Source: Xestospongia muta
Taxonomy: Eukaryota > Porifera > Demospongiae > Haplosclerida > Petrosiidae
Length of the DNA stretch: 64,000 nt
Assembly (NCBI GenBank): GCA_963693285.1
Contig: OY848919.1
Span: forward strand, 3,353,827 to 3,417,826
Direction: 5' to 3'
Shown here: positions 1 through 9,886 of the stretch, piece after piece
How the letters are laid out: each line of letters opens with the position of its first letter
How positions within the stretch are numbered: position 1 is the stretch's first letter
Program-made: the position numbers and the translations under genes
The notes under the pieces: model-generated
Seen by the model: the letters and a program-made list of their open reading frames with translations, nothing else
What the model was told of the DNA's origin: nothing
The model's database searches: none

Positions 1-832
1 ACCTTCTTATGAACAGTCAATTCAAGTCAGTAACAAATAAACTTATGTATCATTTAAAGTAGCACTATTTGTTGATACAATAACTATCACTTCATGTGAG
101 TTGTCAGGGTTTTGTCTTATATATAATATAATAGCCATTACTACAAATGAGCACATACTGTAGATAAACTGCTGGACCTCTGCATATCACTATATGTATG
201 CAATTCATTTAAAACTAGTCTCATCTGCAGACATGGGATTCAATAATTCAAAACCATTACATTACCATATTGTTTTTGTTTAGGTAGGTGTAACCTACTA
301 CAATCCTGCTTATCAATATGGACAGCAATGCCTTGAGCCTGATCAAACTTGTATGTCAATTTGTACAATAATATCTATCATAATAATTAATATTATATTC
401 AACATTCAGGGTCTACCTCCTCATTTTCTACACTGCAACAACAGCATCCACAAGTAATTAGTTAAACTGCTTTATATAAACACATATAACCTTATTACAT
501 ACAGATAACAGGACACTTGAGGCGGAAAGATTGTTTTAATGAATTAGAAGGCTCTGGTATAGTTACTTCACTAATCTTAATGATAATACTTTTTGTCTTT
601 GGAGGACCTTTTACATTTCTATGCACCATACCAGCTATGATTTACCTTATAAGGGTATAGTCATAATGTAATTGAATTTGTGTGTACTTGTTCATTTCAG
701 GCTACAAAAACAAGTGATCAGAGGCACAAAAAATACAGTCGTATAATGTATATAGTTGGTGGTGTTTATACAGTACTGACTTTTCCACTGTGGATATGTG
801 GAATTGCAGCTTATCTTATTATTAAGGGCTAA
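1..832 (+). CDS. Small two-helix membrane protein, copy 1 (5' truncated by window edge)
   Basis: This gene was assembled from GT-AG exons by comparison with the intact neighbour at 1993. The exons are 1-25 (end of exon 1), 284-350, 410-453, 505-654 and 701-832, ending in TAA. The reading frame is continuous across all junctions. The visible N-terminal part is polar and Tyr/Gln-rich. Exon 4 encodes a hydrophobic helix (about 25 residues, starting TSLILMIILFVF), and exon 5 a basic loop (RHKKYSR) followed by a second helix ending in IIKG. The layout of a proline/tyrosine-rich head and two helices around a basic loop recalls small CD225/dispanin-like or WW-ligand membrane proteins, but I do not recognise the family. 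The start codon lies left of the window. Confidence 0.7.
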
Positions 833-1162
833 AATTAAATTACAATACTACATGCAGTTATGCAAAGATATTTATTAATATTGTATATATATATGTATGC
901 AGTTGTATTTGATAGACTCTAACCTAATACTATATATCATATATCTGTAGACCATGTATACAATATCACTGCAACTCTATATGTTGTTTTGAGGGAACTC
1001 AAAATGATTATTATTATTGTTTGATAATATTCATGATTTGATTAACTTAAAGATCCTTATCAGGATACATGTTGTATATATCATTATTATATTTAAAAAT
1101 ATTTATTATCTCTTCTTTAAAAAATTGCACTCAATGAACTAAAGGAGCTGTTATAAACTTAG

Positions 1163-1381
1163 GTCTCTGTTTAAACTTGACGAGGTCTGGTGTATTGTGG
1201 GCCCGGTTTCAACTTACAATGACTGCTTAGACATCCCGCAGAGCTCGAATCCCGTACGGCTGGTTTGAAGTGAAGGCGACGCTCCAGCCAGGATTACCTC
1301 GTTTTGGGACGAGGGTTACCAGGCCACGGTACGTGGCAGTCCTAGCTAGCAATAGCAGGGAATCTTGGAACCTAAGTGGAA
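1163..1381. repeat. GC-rich dispersed repeat, copy 1 (uninterrupted)
   Basis: This block is much richer in GC than its surroundings. It starts GTCTCTGTTTAAACTTGACG and ends near CTAAGTGG. It matches 3574-3705 plus 4120-4188 closely. It contains GAGCTCGAATCC, similar to a Pol III B-box (GGTTCGANTCC), so a SINE is possible; I could not place a convincing A-box. It also holds a small hairpin, CCTCGT...ACGAGG, around 1297-1315. No long open frame is credible in it. Confidence 0.65.
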
Positions 1382-1992
1382 GCCCCAGTACGTACAATGT
1401 CACTGTTTGCCCTGAGTTTAGATATAGCCAAAATAGGCCAGTTAGCGTGCAGTGGTTTTCACAATACTATTTTAAAGTCAATTTTCAGATCTTCCAGATG
1501 GGTGCCCTCATCTAGTGCTCGTTTTACTTCATTCGAATACCATCTGGTAAAAGACTACCTTGAATTTTTGATTCGTGCTGATATCGAGGGGCTGCAACTC
1601 TCCGGTACATCCTGCTGGAACGAAAACTTGGTGAATATGGTTCTCACAAAGTTTCCTCGAAACAGATTGACATCGGTGAGCTTGAAACACATTGAATATT
1701 GGTAGTATATCACATGATCATCTGCTAGATCAAGCTTGTTAACAGCCTTGATGAATTGATCTTCTTCAGTGGGCAGAAGTGGAGAAGTCTTTTGCTTACT
1801 TGCAGAGTTCAAGCACTTGAGAAAAGAGATACTATAAGTAGTATAGCCAGCTTTGAACGTCGATAGAGAGATCAGTTTTCTTCGTGGTAGCTGAGAACGT
1901 GCACGTGATTGTGTAATGAATGTTAATTAAGTTAGCGATTTTTAAATTTAGCGCTAAATTACAACCAACGCTAATATTTCTCAATTTACAGT
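1382..1992. other. Intergenic, no supported gene; upstream region of the second two-helix gene
   Basis: Two short opposing open frames occur here (plus to 1705; minus 1555-1812, 85 codons). Neither shows a domain, a repeat or a partner exon that I can recognise, so I do not call them. CACGTG at 1902-1907, about 90 bp before the ATG at 1993, is a possible E-box. Confidence 0.4.
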
Positions 1993-2824
1993 ATGGATCA
2001 GTTACCTCCCCCTTCATATGATGAATCGAGTCTTCATGATCCTGAGAATACGACATATCATCTACCTTCTTATGAACAGTCAATTCAAGTCAGTGACAAA
2101 TAAACTTATGTATCATTTAATGTAGCACTATTGTTTATACAATAACTGTCACTTCATGTGAGTTGTTGTCTTAGATATAATATAATAGCCATTACCACAA
2201 ATGAACTCCTATTGCAGAGAGGGGATTCAATAATTCAAAACCATTACATTACCATATTGTTTTTGTTTAGGTAGGTGTAACCTACTACAATCCTGCTTAT
2301 CAATATGGACAGCAATGCCTTGAGCCTGATCAAACTTGTATGTCAATTTGTACAATAATATCTATCATAATAATTAATATTATATTCAACATTCAGGGTC
2401 TAACTCCTCATTTTCTACACTGCAACAACAGCATCAACAAGTAATTAGTTAAACTGCTTTTATATAAACACATATAACCTTATTACATACAGTTAACAGG
2501 ACACTTGAGGCAGAAAGATTGTTTTAATGAATTAGAAGGCTCTGGTATAGTTACTTCACTAATCTTAATGATAATACTTTTTGTCTTTGGAGGACCTTTT
2601 ACATTTCTATGCACCATACCAGCTATGATTTACCTTATAAGGGTATAGTCATAATGTAATTGAATTTGTGTGTACTTGCTTGTTCATTTTAGGCTACAGA
2701 AACAAGTGATTATAGGCACAAAAAATACAGTCGTATAATGTATATAGTTGGTGTTGTTTATACTGTACTGACTTTCCCACTGTGGATATGTGGAATTGCA
2801 GCTTATCTTATTATTAAGGGCTAA
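1993..2824 (+). CDS. Small two-helix membrane protein, copy 2 (complete, 162 aa)
   Basis: There are five coding exons: 1993-2088, 2271-2337, 2397-2440, 2493-2642 and 2693-2824. They total 489 nt (162 codons plus TAA), with GT-AG junctions and an unbroken frame. The protein begins MDQLPPPSYDESS. The PPPSY and LPSY motifs are possible ligands for WW or Nedd4-type domains, although PPxY is only approximate. Helix 1 lies at about residues 85-110 and helix 2 at about 133-158, joined by a basic loop (HKKYSR). With both helices spanning, both ends would face the same side, probably the cytosol. It differs from copy 1 by a few substitutions, for example H-P-Q to H-Q-Q at the end of exon 3. The family is not recognised; a distant CD225-like relation is only a guess. 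Confidence 0.75.
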
Positions 2825-3154
2825 AATTAAATTAAAATACTACATACAGTGATGCAAAGATATTTATTAATATTATATATATATATGTATGCAGTTGTAT
2901 TTGATAGACTCTAACCTAATACTATATATCATATATCTGTAGACCATGTATACAATATCACTGCAACTCTATATGTTGTTTTGAGGGAACTCAAAATGAT
3001 TATTATTATTGTTTGATAATATTCATGATTTGATTAACTTAAAGATCCTTATCAGGATACATGTTGTATATATCATTATTATATTTTAAAAAATTTATTA
3101 TCTCTTCTTTAAAAAATTGCACTCAATGAACTAAAGGAGCTGTTATAAACTTAG

Positions 3155-3573
3155 ATAGAAGGAACAAAAGATAATGAATAAGAACGTTTAGGTAGAATTT
3201 TTATTCTTTTAAGTCCCTAGAAATTAAAATGATTAAATGATTATAATTAATAGTGTTGTTCTACTTTGCCTTAGTTGGACTAGTTTTATTCTTGGTCTTT
3301 AAAAGTACAGTTTTAATTATTTTAACAGTCTTTTTAGTTCATCGATACTGGTAATCATATTCATAATTGACGTTAATGAGTTCGTAAGCGCTTAATTCAC
3401 AGTCACGCCCTACAAAAGCCTGAAAACAAAATCCTAAGCACATATAAAAAGAAACCAAGAAAAGCTTGGGTAGATTGTGTTGTGGGCGAGCGTCTGCAAT
3501 GCATCATGACCTCTGAAATGGTTACCAACATACTCGTAAGAGTATCCGAAAGGCGGACTATGATACGGCTGGT
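3155..3573. other. Intergenic AT-rich DNA
   Basis: I see no gene, repeat unit or RNA feature here. It separates the 3' edge of the tandem duplication from the second GC-rich repeat copy. Confidence 0.4.
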
Positions 3574-4188
3574 AGTCTCCTTTTAAACGTGACGAGGCCT
3601 GGTGTATTGTGGGCCCGGTTTCAACTTACAATGACTGCTTAGACATCCCGCAGAGCTCGAATCCCGTACGGCTGGTTTGAAGTGAGGGCGACGCTGAAGT
3701 CAGGACTAAAAAACAAGCCAAATTGTTGTTTATGCTGCTAACAAATAAAGAAAATCATCCATAACCCACAAGAGGAAACACGGGTAAACATTTTGATGGT
3801 TTTTGAAACAAGAAATTCACAAAGAGCAATGAAAAAAGTTCATATGTGATATACGTACAACAGAGATACTCATCTTCTATTACACATTATTCACCACCCA
3901 CAGTCATAACTTGCCTTCCTCCTGCTTTAATGAATCAATTAATCCATTACTTAGTAAATTAATACAGTAAATTTTAAAATATGGATGTACTACATTGTCT
4001 TGTGATATAGTTACCTTGATCTTACAGACATTCCATCTTTAATTTGACTTCATTTAATGTACCATACAGACAAAAGTACTCCTTTAAAACCTCTATAAAA
4101 CAAAAAACACATACTTCAGACGAGGGTTACCAGGCCACGGTGGCAGTCCTAGCTAGCAATATAGCAGGGAATCCTGGAGCCTAAGTGG
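3574..4188. repeat. GC-rich dispersed repeat, copy 2, split by a ~410-bp insertion
   Basis: 3574-3705 matches the left half and 4120-4188 the right half of the repeat at 1163-1381. The intervening 3706-4119 is AT-rich and absent from copy 1. Short inverted ends CTGAAGT (3694-3700) and ACTTCAG (4113-4119) flank it, which suggests a small non-coding DNA transposon. The target duplication is not clear, and about 20 bp of the host repeat seems lost at the junction. No transposase frame is present. Confidence 0.55.
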
Positions 4189-4574
4189 TGAGTGAGGAGG
4201 ATCGTTTGGGCAATACAACATGTTTTTTTATAAATTTATTCAATAATAGCACAGAACACTACAATTATAATAAATCCATCATACATTACCTAAAAAATAC
4301 ATGGTACAAAATGAGTGGAATATTTATTATTGTAATTATAATATGAACCATTTCATTACATCATGAAAACAATGAATATATTCAACATATTTTCCTATGT
4401 AGTATTCTTAACATGACTAATGTCAGATTCAAGTATATCAATGATGTGATTGATATTAATAACATCTGACATTATTACAAATGTTTATGTTATCTTAACA
4501 ACATCTTAAATAATATTATGGACAGCAGTGTGCCTATCATATAGGTTACATTAGTAGACATTGTATCAACAGAT
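4189..4574. other. Intergenic AT-rich DNA
   Basis: I see no open frame or recognisable element before the foldback at 4575. Confidence 0.35.
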
Positions 4575-4730
4575 GGGTGCTTCTTGGTGTAACTTGACTG
4601 ATGATGTAAAACATGTCCTATGATGACATCACTCTGTGTCATAGAGTTAATAATGTAAGCTTTGATGTAGGGTTTAGGTGATGTCATTTCATTATGATGT
4701 CATCATAGTCAAGTTACACCAAGAACCACC
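4575..4730. repeat. Foldback element (30-bp inverted arms)
   Basis: The left arm (4575-4605) contains TTCTTGGTGTAACTTGACTG. The right arm (4701-4730) contains its complement, AGTCAAGTTACACCAAGAAC. The arms pair with one 1-nt indel and one mismatch around a loop of about 95 nt, and the loop also contains repeated TGATGACATC/GATGTCAT words. This could be a MITE or a hairpin remnant. The short minus-strand ORF across it is incidental. Confidence 0.55.
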
Positions 4731-4772
4731 CCAAAAGATGGATTATGGTCTGAAATCAAAGTGCCTGTCCAA

Positions 4773-4955
4773 TTAGAATGATTTGAAAATCTCCCCAGCT
4801 TCATCTTTAAACAGCTCATCAAAAACCAGAAAACATTTACTTGGTTCAGCAAAATATCCAAATGAGGGGCCAAGTCTGAGTAGATCATTAAACCACTCAT
4901 GCAAAGAGCAAGTAAGACCACAAGCTGAACCATCATCTGCATTCAAAGCTATCAA
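4773..4955 (-). pseudogene. Retroelement reverse-transcriptase palm fragment (relic)
   Basis: On the minus strand an open segment of about 60 codons contains ALNADDGSACG, followed by HEWF, LGPSFGYF and EPSKCFLVF. This order (xADD box, W-rich linker, LGPxYGYxPxxSK, LVV) matches the catalytic palm of reverse transcriptases from retrotransposons of marine invertebrates. A TAG lies directly upstream in frame, and neither flank continues the domain, so it is a decayed internal fragment. The canonical Tyr before ADD is Asn here. Which retroelement class it came from cannot be decided from this piece. Confidence 0.6.
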
Positions 4956-5388
4956 CTATCTCCTACTCTAACTAACTGAAATTTTAGAAGGGATCTCAAA
5001 GTTGACAGGTCATGATCAAGAGGAAAATAGTTGTGCTACTACTACATTGAAATTATAATTTAAACACATTTTCTAATCAATTTACACTCTTCGTGAAGAT
5101 GATATCAATATCATTACATGTATGTATATGACTACTTGTATTTTTAGGCAGGAAAAGGTTTAACAACTGAATTGAAACACAACTTACACAAGGCATAGTC
5201 AGCTATAAAACATACTGGAGAAAAAAATTATATTAACTTAATTATTAAATCCTTAATCGATGTACATAAAACTACATGCTATTGTGAAATTATCAAAAAC
5301 TAAATCAACAATATATAATATATAAAGAAGGTGATTATTTGGTAAATCAAAGTATCTTTAATAGTGTTCTTAGCAAATCGAAGTGCCT
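4956..5388. other. Intergenic, downstream of RRM gene A
   Basis: AT-rich with no gene seen. The 3' end of the minus-strand RRM gene's transcript probably lies here. Confidence 0.35.
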
Positions 5389-7009
5389 TTAATATTGTCT
5401 TCTTCCTCCTATAATAATAAAAAAAAACATTTGAGACAATATAAGTTTATGTATATATCTAATATGACTCAATTTGAGTAAGCCAGTTGTTTCTTGAGCA
5501 ATTGTACCCTCCATTATCGTTAAAATTTAAACAGGAAAACCTTATAACTTAATAACTAGGCAGAGACATATCACTAAACTTCCTGTTTATAAAATGTCCT
5601 TAACTTCAATCACACTATAAAAATTACACAATTCATACTGGTTTTCTTATAGGTCTATATGCAGTGAACAAATAGTCTTTAGTGTACTGTATTCTATCAA
5701 TCAATGTACCAATCAAATAATGCAATAACTAATTGAAGCTACAGTAGATTGAGAGCTGACTTGTAAGTCAGTAACAGATACCATGCAATACTACATTGTA
5801 GACTATAACCTTGGAATAGTAATTTCACATAAAACTAGTAAGTATAATAGTAGCTTCTTAGTCAGTAACAGATACCATGTAATACTACAATATAGACTAC
5901 AAACCTTGGAATAGTAATTACACATAAATGTATGGTAGTAAGTATAGTAGTAGTTTCTAAGTCATTAACAGACATCATGTAATACTACACTATAGACTAC
6001 AATCCTTGGAATAGTAATTACACAAAAACGTATAGTAGGTTGTCGATCTACTTTGTTTTCAATAACTCCTAATTTGGTAGGGATGCTAAGAGTCTTACAT
6101 ATTTGATACTCTATGAATATATTGGTATTAATGGATACATACATACACATGTACGTACATGTACATACATACATGTTATGCTACAACGTTAGCTGAAAAA
6201 TCTTTGTGTATTAACAAAAACTAACCATAACTACCACGATCATCCCGGTCACGGCCATAACCTCCACGATCATAACCTCGATCATAACCACGATCCCTAT
6301 TGTAACCACGATTGTAACCACCGCGTCCTCCACCACCACGATCACCACGATCTCTTGCATAGTTAATTATAACCTGTTGTTGTCACTAGTAAAACAAAAA
6401 AACAAACAAAATATTTACTTGGTTTCCATCAATTTCTTGGCCAGATTTGCAGCAGGCTAAATCAGCAGCTGCTTGATCTTTGAATGTGGCAAAACCGAAT
6501 CCCCGAGAATCACCAGTCTCTCGATCAGTGATGATCACTACATCCTCAAGCTCTCCAAAGTCCAAGAGAAACTCCCTCAGAGTATGTTCAGTAGTTGATG
6601 CATCAAGCCGACCAATATATATCTTCCTATTAGGAATTAGCGTAATCACAATTATCATTCTATAATAATCATAATTTACATGTATTCACCTTTGACCCTC
6701 ATGAAGTCAGTTGAATGGCTTCACCTCGTTGTCATAATACATGCTTTATATTTACAGCCCTTATTACAATTTTCAAGGTATCAAATAATACAGCTAAGTT
6801 TTCTCAATCATTTGTCAACCATAATGGATGAGACAATTGAGACTTGGATAATATGATTAAGGACTTGTCAGTGGAGAATCACATGAGATAATCTACTTTG
6901 CAGAGGATTTACAGTTCTCTCCATGGCTCTACTATACAAATGCTTAGATACTAAATAAGATACATGAGCATAGATATTACGTATATAGTTAAATGTACCT
7001 TCCAGACAT
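5389..7009 (-). CDS. Glycine-rich RNA-binding protein with N-terminal RRM (gene A, 128 aa)
   Basis: The coding exons, read on the minus strand, are 7009-6999 (ATG TCT GGA AG), 6626-6419 (208 nt), 6373-6226 (148 nt) and 5408-5389 (20 nt, ending GRRQY and TAA). All have GT-AG junctions and a closed frame. The RRM fills residues ~4-78: RNP2 is KIYIGRL and RNP1 is RGFGFATF. Residues ~80-122 are an RGG/YDRG low-complexity tail. The layout is that of cold-inducible/hnRNP-G-like small RBPs (CIRBP, RBM3), which bind RNA in nucleus and cytoplasm. If the third intron were retained, the protein would stop at once after SYG (GTTAG contains TAG), giving a protein six residues shorter. A leader exon probably ends at donor 7555 and joins at 7064. 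The last exon is shared in sequence with gene B. Confidence 0.85.
5764..6036. repeat. Tandem repeat, three ~97-bp units in the last intron of gene A
   Basis: The units start near 5764, 5860 and 5960. Each carries AGTCAGTAACAGATACCATG-like sequence, then AATACTACA, a GACTA core and CCTTGGAATAGTAAT. Divergence between units is moderate. It is non-coding and intronic. Confidence 0.7.
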
Positions 7010-7064
7010 CTTTTGTGCGAATAGTTTCAGTAATCGTGTGATGAAACAGCAGGCAAGAGTCAAA

Positions 7065-8002
7065 CTGAAAGTTAACAAAGTATATTGAAATTTCGTTGTT
7101 AAAAGTATTAAAAAATATTAATTCTAAAATCAATATTTTAATTAGTTGAAGTAGAATATTCCAATACAGTAAATATAAAGTCTAGTATCAAGTCAGTCAA
7201 CGGACTTTGTCTCACATAGCCAGGAACACTCATGGTTTCATTTAAGGAATGGGTTGGCGACTAGACCCCCCCTCAATTAGCAACCGATTACCTGTTAGTA
7301 TACTCTTAATAAAACAGTTGCTGTTTGCTTCAGTGATCACTAAATGATTGAGTTGGTAACAGCCCTATTTAGGTATACGCATTAAAAAGTAAATCTTAAT
7401 ACGACTGAAATACAAGTTAGTTTTTAAATTTATCCTTGCTGAAACAGTGGCAATAATGGTCTAAAAATATTATCACAAGAGCAATATAACTATAACCACA
7501 CATATTAGAGTATATAATAATGTCAAAAACAAAACGAGAAAGGAGATTAACTTACACAAAAAATGCACTAAGAATCAACGACCACGATGTCAGTCACGTG
7601 TAAGTGATGGGAGGGGCCAGATTTCGTCATCAATGTCAGGAATTTAGGATATTCCAGTAGTTATAGTTTTACTTTGGTTACAACAATCAACCATCATTAC
7701 ATAATAAAACAAATTGATATATTAAATAAGAAAGTCAATTTAATCTGCAAAATATAATTATTATAAATCATTTTGATCAGCCATGATTAATGCAGCACAT
7801 GGCACAGTCCACGATCACAATGTCTGTCATTAATCATTGTTGTGCTTTCTTTTCATTTGTAAACTTATATGAAATTCTAATCTAAATTAGAAAATTCATA
7901 TATAAATATTAATTTATAAAACTGTTCAATTGAGTCTAGCTACCAGTAATATATTATATTTCATATGCATTAGCTATACAGCACTGGTGTGTATAAACTT
8001 AC
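7065..8002 (-). promoter_or_regulatory. Upstream region of RRM gene A with E-box and leader-exon donor
   Basis: On the minus strand a GTAAG donor at 7555-7551 and the acceptor TTTCAG just above 7064 suggest a non-coding first exon lying above 7556. CACGTG at 7595-7600, in GTCACGTGTA, lies just upstream. Gene B shows the same design: leader donor, TTTCAG acceptor and a CACGTG upstream. The rest of the interval is AT-rich. I could not find downstream exons for the RRM gene at 8003-8281 in it. Confidence 0.4.
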
Positions 8003-8281
8003 TGTGTTACCATTTAGTTCCACTTGACCAGATTTACTAACAGCTAAATCTGCTGCCTCTTGTTCTGTGAATATGGCAAAACCAAATCCTTTAGAGCGAC
8101 CAGTTTCTTTATCCTTTGCAAGATCAAAGCCCTCAATCTTGCCAAACTTTAAGAGAAACTTCTTAAATTGTCCATCATTAGTTGAAGGATGAAGACCACC
8201 AATATATATACTAATAGATACAAATCTACATTGTTATAACAAGACACATTAACAAACCTTCTTGAGCCCATTTAGCTAGCT
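8003..8281 (-). CDS. RRM RNA-binding protein, gene D (two exons seen, 3' end unresolved)
   Basis: On the minus strand, exon 1 is 8281-8268 (ATG GGC TCA AGA AG) and exon 2 is 8210-8003, exactly 208 nt, with GT-AG borders. The RRM has RNP2 IYIGGL and RNP1 KGFGFAIF, and its linker (HPSTNDGQFKKFLLKFGKIE) is close to gene C. Exon 2 ends with a good GTAAGT donor at codon end, but I could not identify a convincing following exon. Reading through the donor adds about nine codons before a stop. It may be a truncated paralogue or have a diverged tail exon. The exon pattern is the same as in genes A, B and C, so it belongs to the same tandem family. Confidence 0.6.
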
Positions 8282-8853
8282 GAAATGGCTATAGACTTAT
8301 AGTCAAAGAAGCTATACTGTATGCATTTGAAGTCTTGTAACTGTACTCTATAACTACATTAGTTAGTGTATTACATCATAAAGCATTCTAGGAATGCTTT
8401 TGTATACAATGCCACAACATGTATACAGAATAAAATAATACATTGAAAGATTCATAAGTGCAAACAACACAATTAAATATATTGTAGTTGGAAGTGATAT
8501 CATACCATAGAAGGAAACGTATAATACTAGCTTATGGTATCACGTATAGCCATTTACGAAAATTAATCAAACTATACTAGCTATATAAATAGATTAAGTA
8601 CACGTAATGACTAAAATGTTGTTACTGATGAGATGTCCTTCCTATCTCTTAATTGGAATATTTTAGAATGTAAGCTTGTCATTGGATTGGTATATCTATA
8701 TAGATCACCAGCAGAAGCATATACAGTATTATAATATTGTGTTAATACAAGTGTTACTTGAGCAATTGTTAATTGTTTTCTCTCACAATATAACAATTAT
8801 ACCAACAACAAATAAATATATTTATAGTACACAGTAAATTGTCCAGACAATCA

Positions 8854-9482
8854 TCAAATTAGTATACATCGGCCAACACGACGAGTAGTTCTGTATCTCT
8901 CCTACAAAATTAAATTAAATTTTAGCGACATTTTTTGTTTCAAGCTATATTAAACTATACATTGTATTTGTATTCTATAGCCATACATTAGGACTATCTT
9001 ATTATATTATAAAACTAACTTGCTGATTTTGATCAAGACGAACACCTGTTTGTTCTTGGGAAGCATTGTATTTGCTATCAATATGAGTATAAGTTATTCT
9101 AATCTGTAGAGAACAAAATATGTTATTTGAAATTTGGAATTTTAAAAATCTACCACAATTGTAGACCTGGAGAATTGTACCTGATATAATTAATATATGC
9201 TTACTTCATTTCCTTTTAATGTTACTTGATTAGATTTACTGACAGCTAAATCAGCAGCTTCTTGTTCTTTAAATGTAGCAAAACCAAATCCTTGAGCATA
9301 ACCAGTCCCTTTTTCCTTAACAAGATCAAAACTCTCAACCTTACCAAACTTTGAGAGAAACTTCTTAAAATTACGTTCAGTAGTTGAAAAATGAAGACCT
9401 CCAACATATACACTATAGATGTGTGTATACCAGATAGTGACATAATAGGTAATATCACTGACACAAACCTTTTAGAAGCCAT
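8854..9482 (-). CDS. RRM RNA-binding protein, gene C (117 aa)
   Basis: The minus-strand exons are 9482-9469 (ATG GCT TCT AAA AG), 9412-9205 (208 nt), 9103-9020 (84 nt) and 8901-8854 (ending TGA). They total 354 nt with GT-AG junctions and a clean frame. The RRM spans residues ~5-80, with RNP2 VYVGGL and RNP1 QGFGFATF. Unlike genes A and B the C-terminus has no RGG tail. It is a short polar stretch (IRITYTHIDSKY...QEQTGVRLDQNQQ) followed by a basic end, RYRTTRRVGR. The role is probably RNA binding; the target is unknown. A shadow frame of 78 codons across exons 1-2 in another phase was discarded because it reads through a splice donor. Confidence 0.78.
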
Positions 9483-9886
9483 TTACAAACTGTTCCTGTA
9501 ACTGAGTAGTCACTATACTCAACTGTGTGTGCAAATTAAATACGTCACCTTTTATATACAGCAACACTTATGCTGAGAATGATGCAAGCTTATGTGTATT
9601 ATTAATATGAACAGACTGTCAACAATCATGCCTCCACATACGAAAAGTAAACATTTACATTGCTATTAAGTTTGATCTGAAATAACAGAGCAAGTGTACA
9701 TACTAAAAATAACGTGCTTACGCATATCAATTGAAGTACAAGAGAATATTGATTATAATGTAAGTATATACATTATACAAACCAAGTATTGTAGAATCAA
9801 CAATATACTTTTGAAATTAATACACAAAAGCAATTCAAAGTCTGTACAGATACAGGAGGTGCTTTGTTAACAAAAGTAGTGTGTCT

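Larger units (their letters stand above)
1..3154. repeat. Tandem gene duplication (1-1162 and 2064-3154)
   Basis: Bases 1-1162 align with 2064-3154 through exons, introns and about 330 bp of 3' flank. The right edge is sharp: after the shared sequence ending CTTAG, copy 1 enters a GC-rich repeat at 1163, while copy 2 continues into unrelated AT-rich DNA at 3155. The main difference is extra sequence of about 70 bp in intron 1 of copy 1. The few exon differences suggest a recent event. The 3' flanks at 833-1162 and 2825-3154 hold no other gene. Confidence 0.85.

Noticed and set aside
1163..1381. A tRNA or 5S gene in the GC-rich repeat
   Set aside because: Only a B-box-like word is present; no cloverleaf or A-box could be drawn.
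1555..1812. Minus-strand 85-codon ORF as a gene
   Set aside because: No recognisable domain, no flanking exons or conservation within the window; left as unassigned intergenic.
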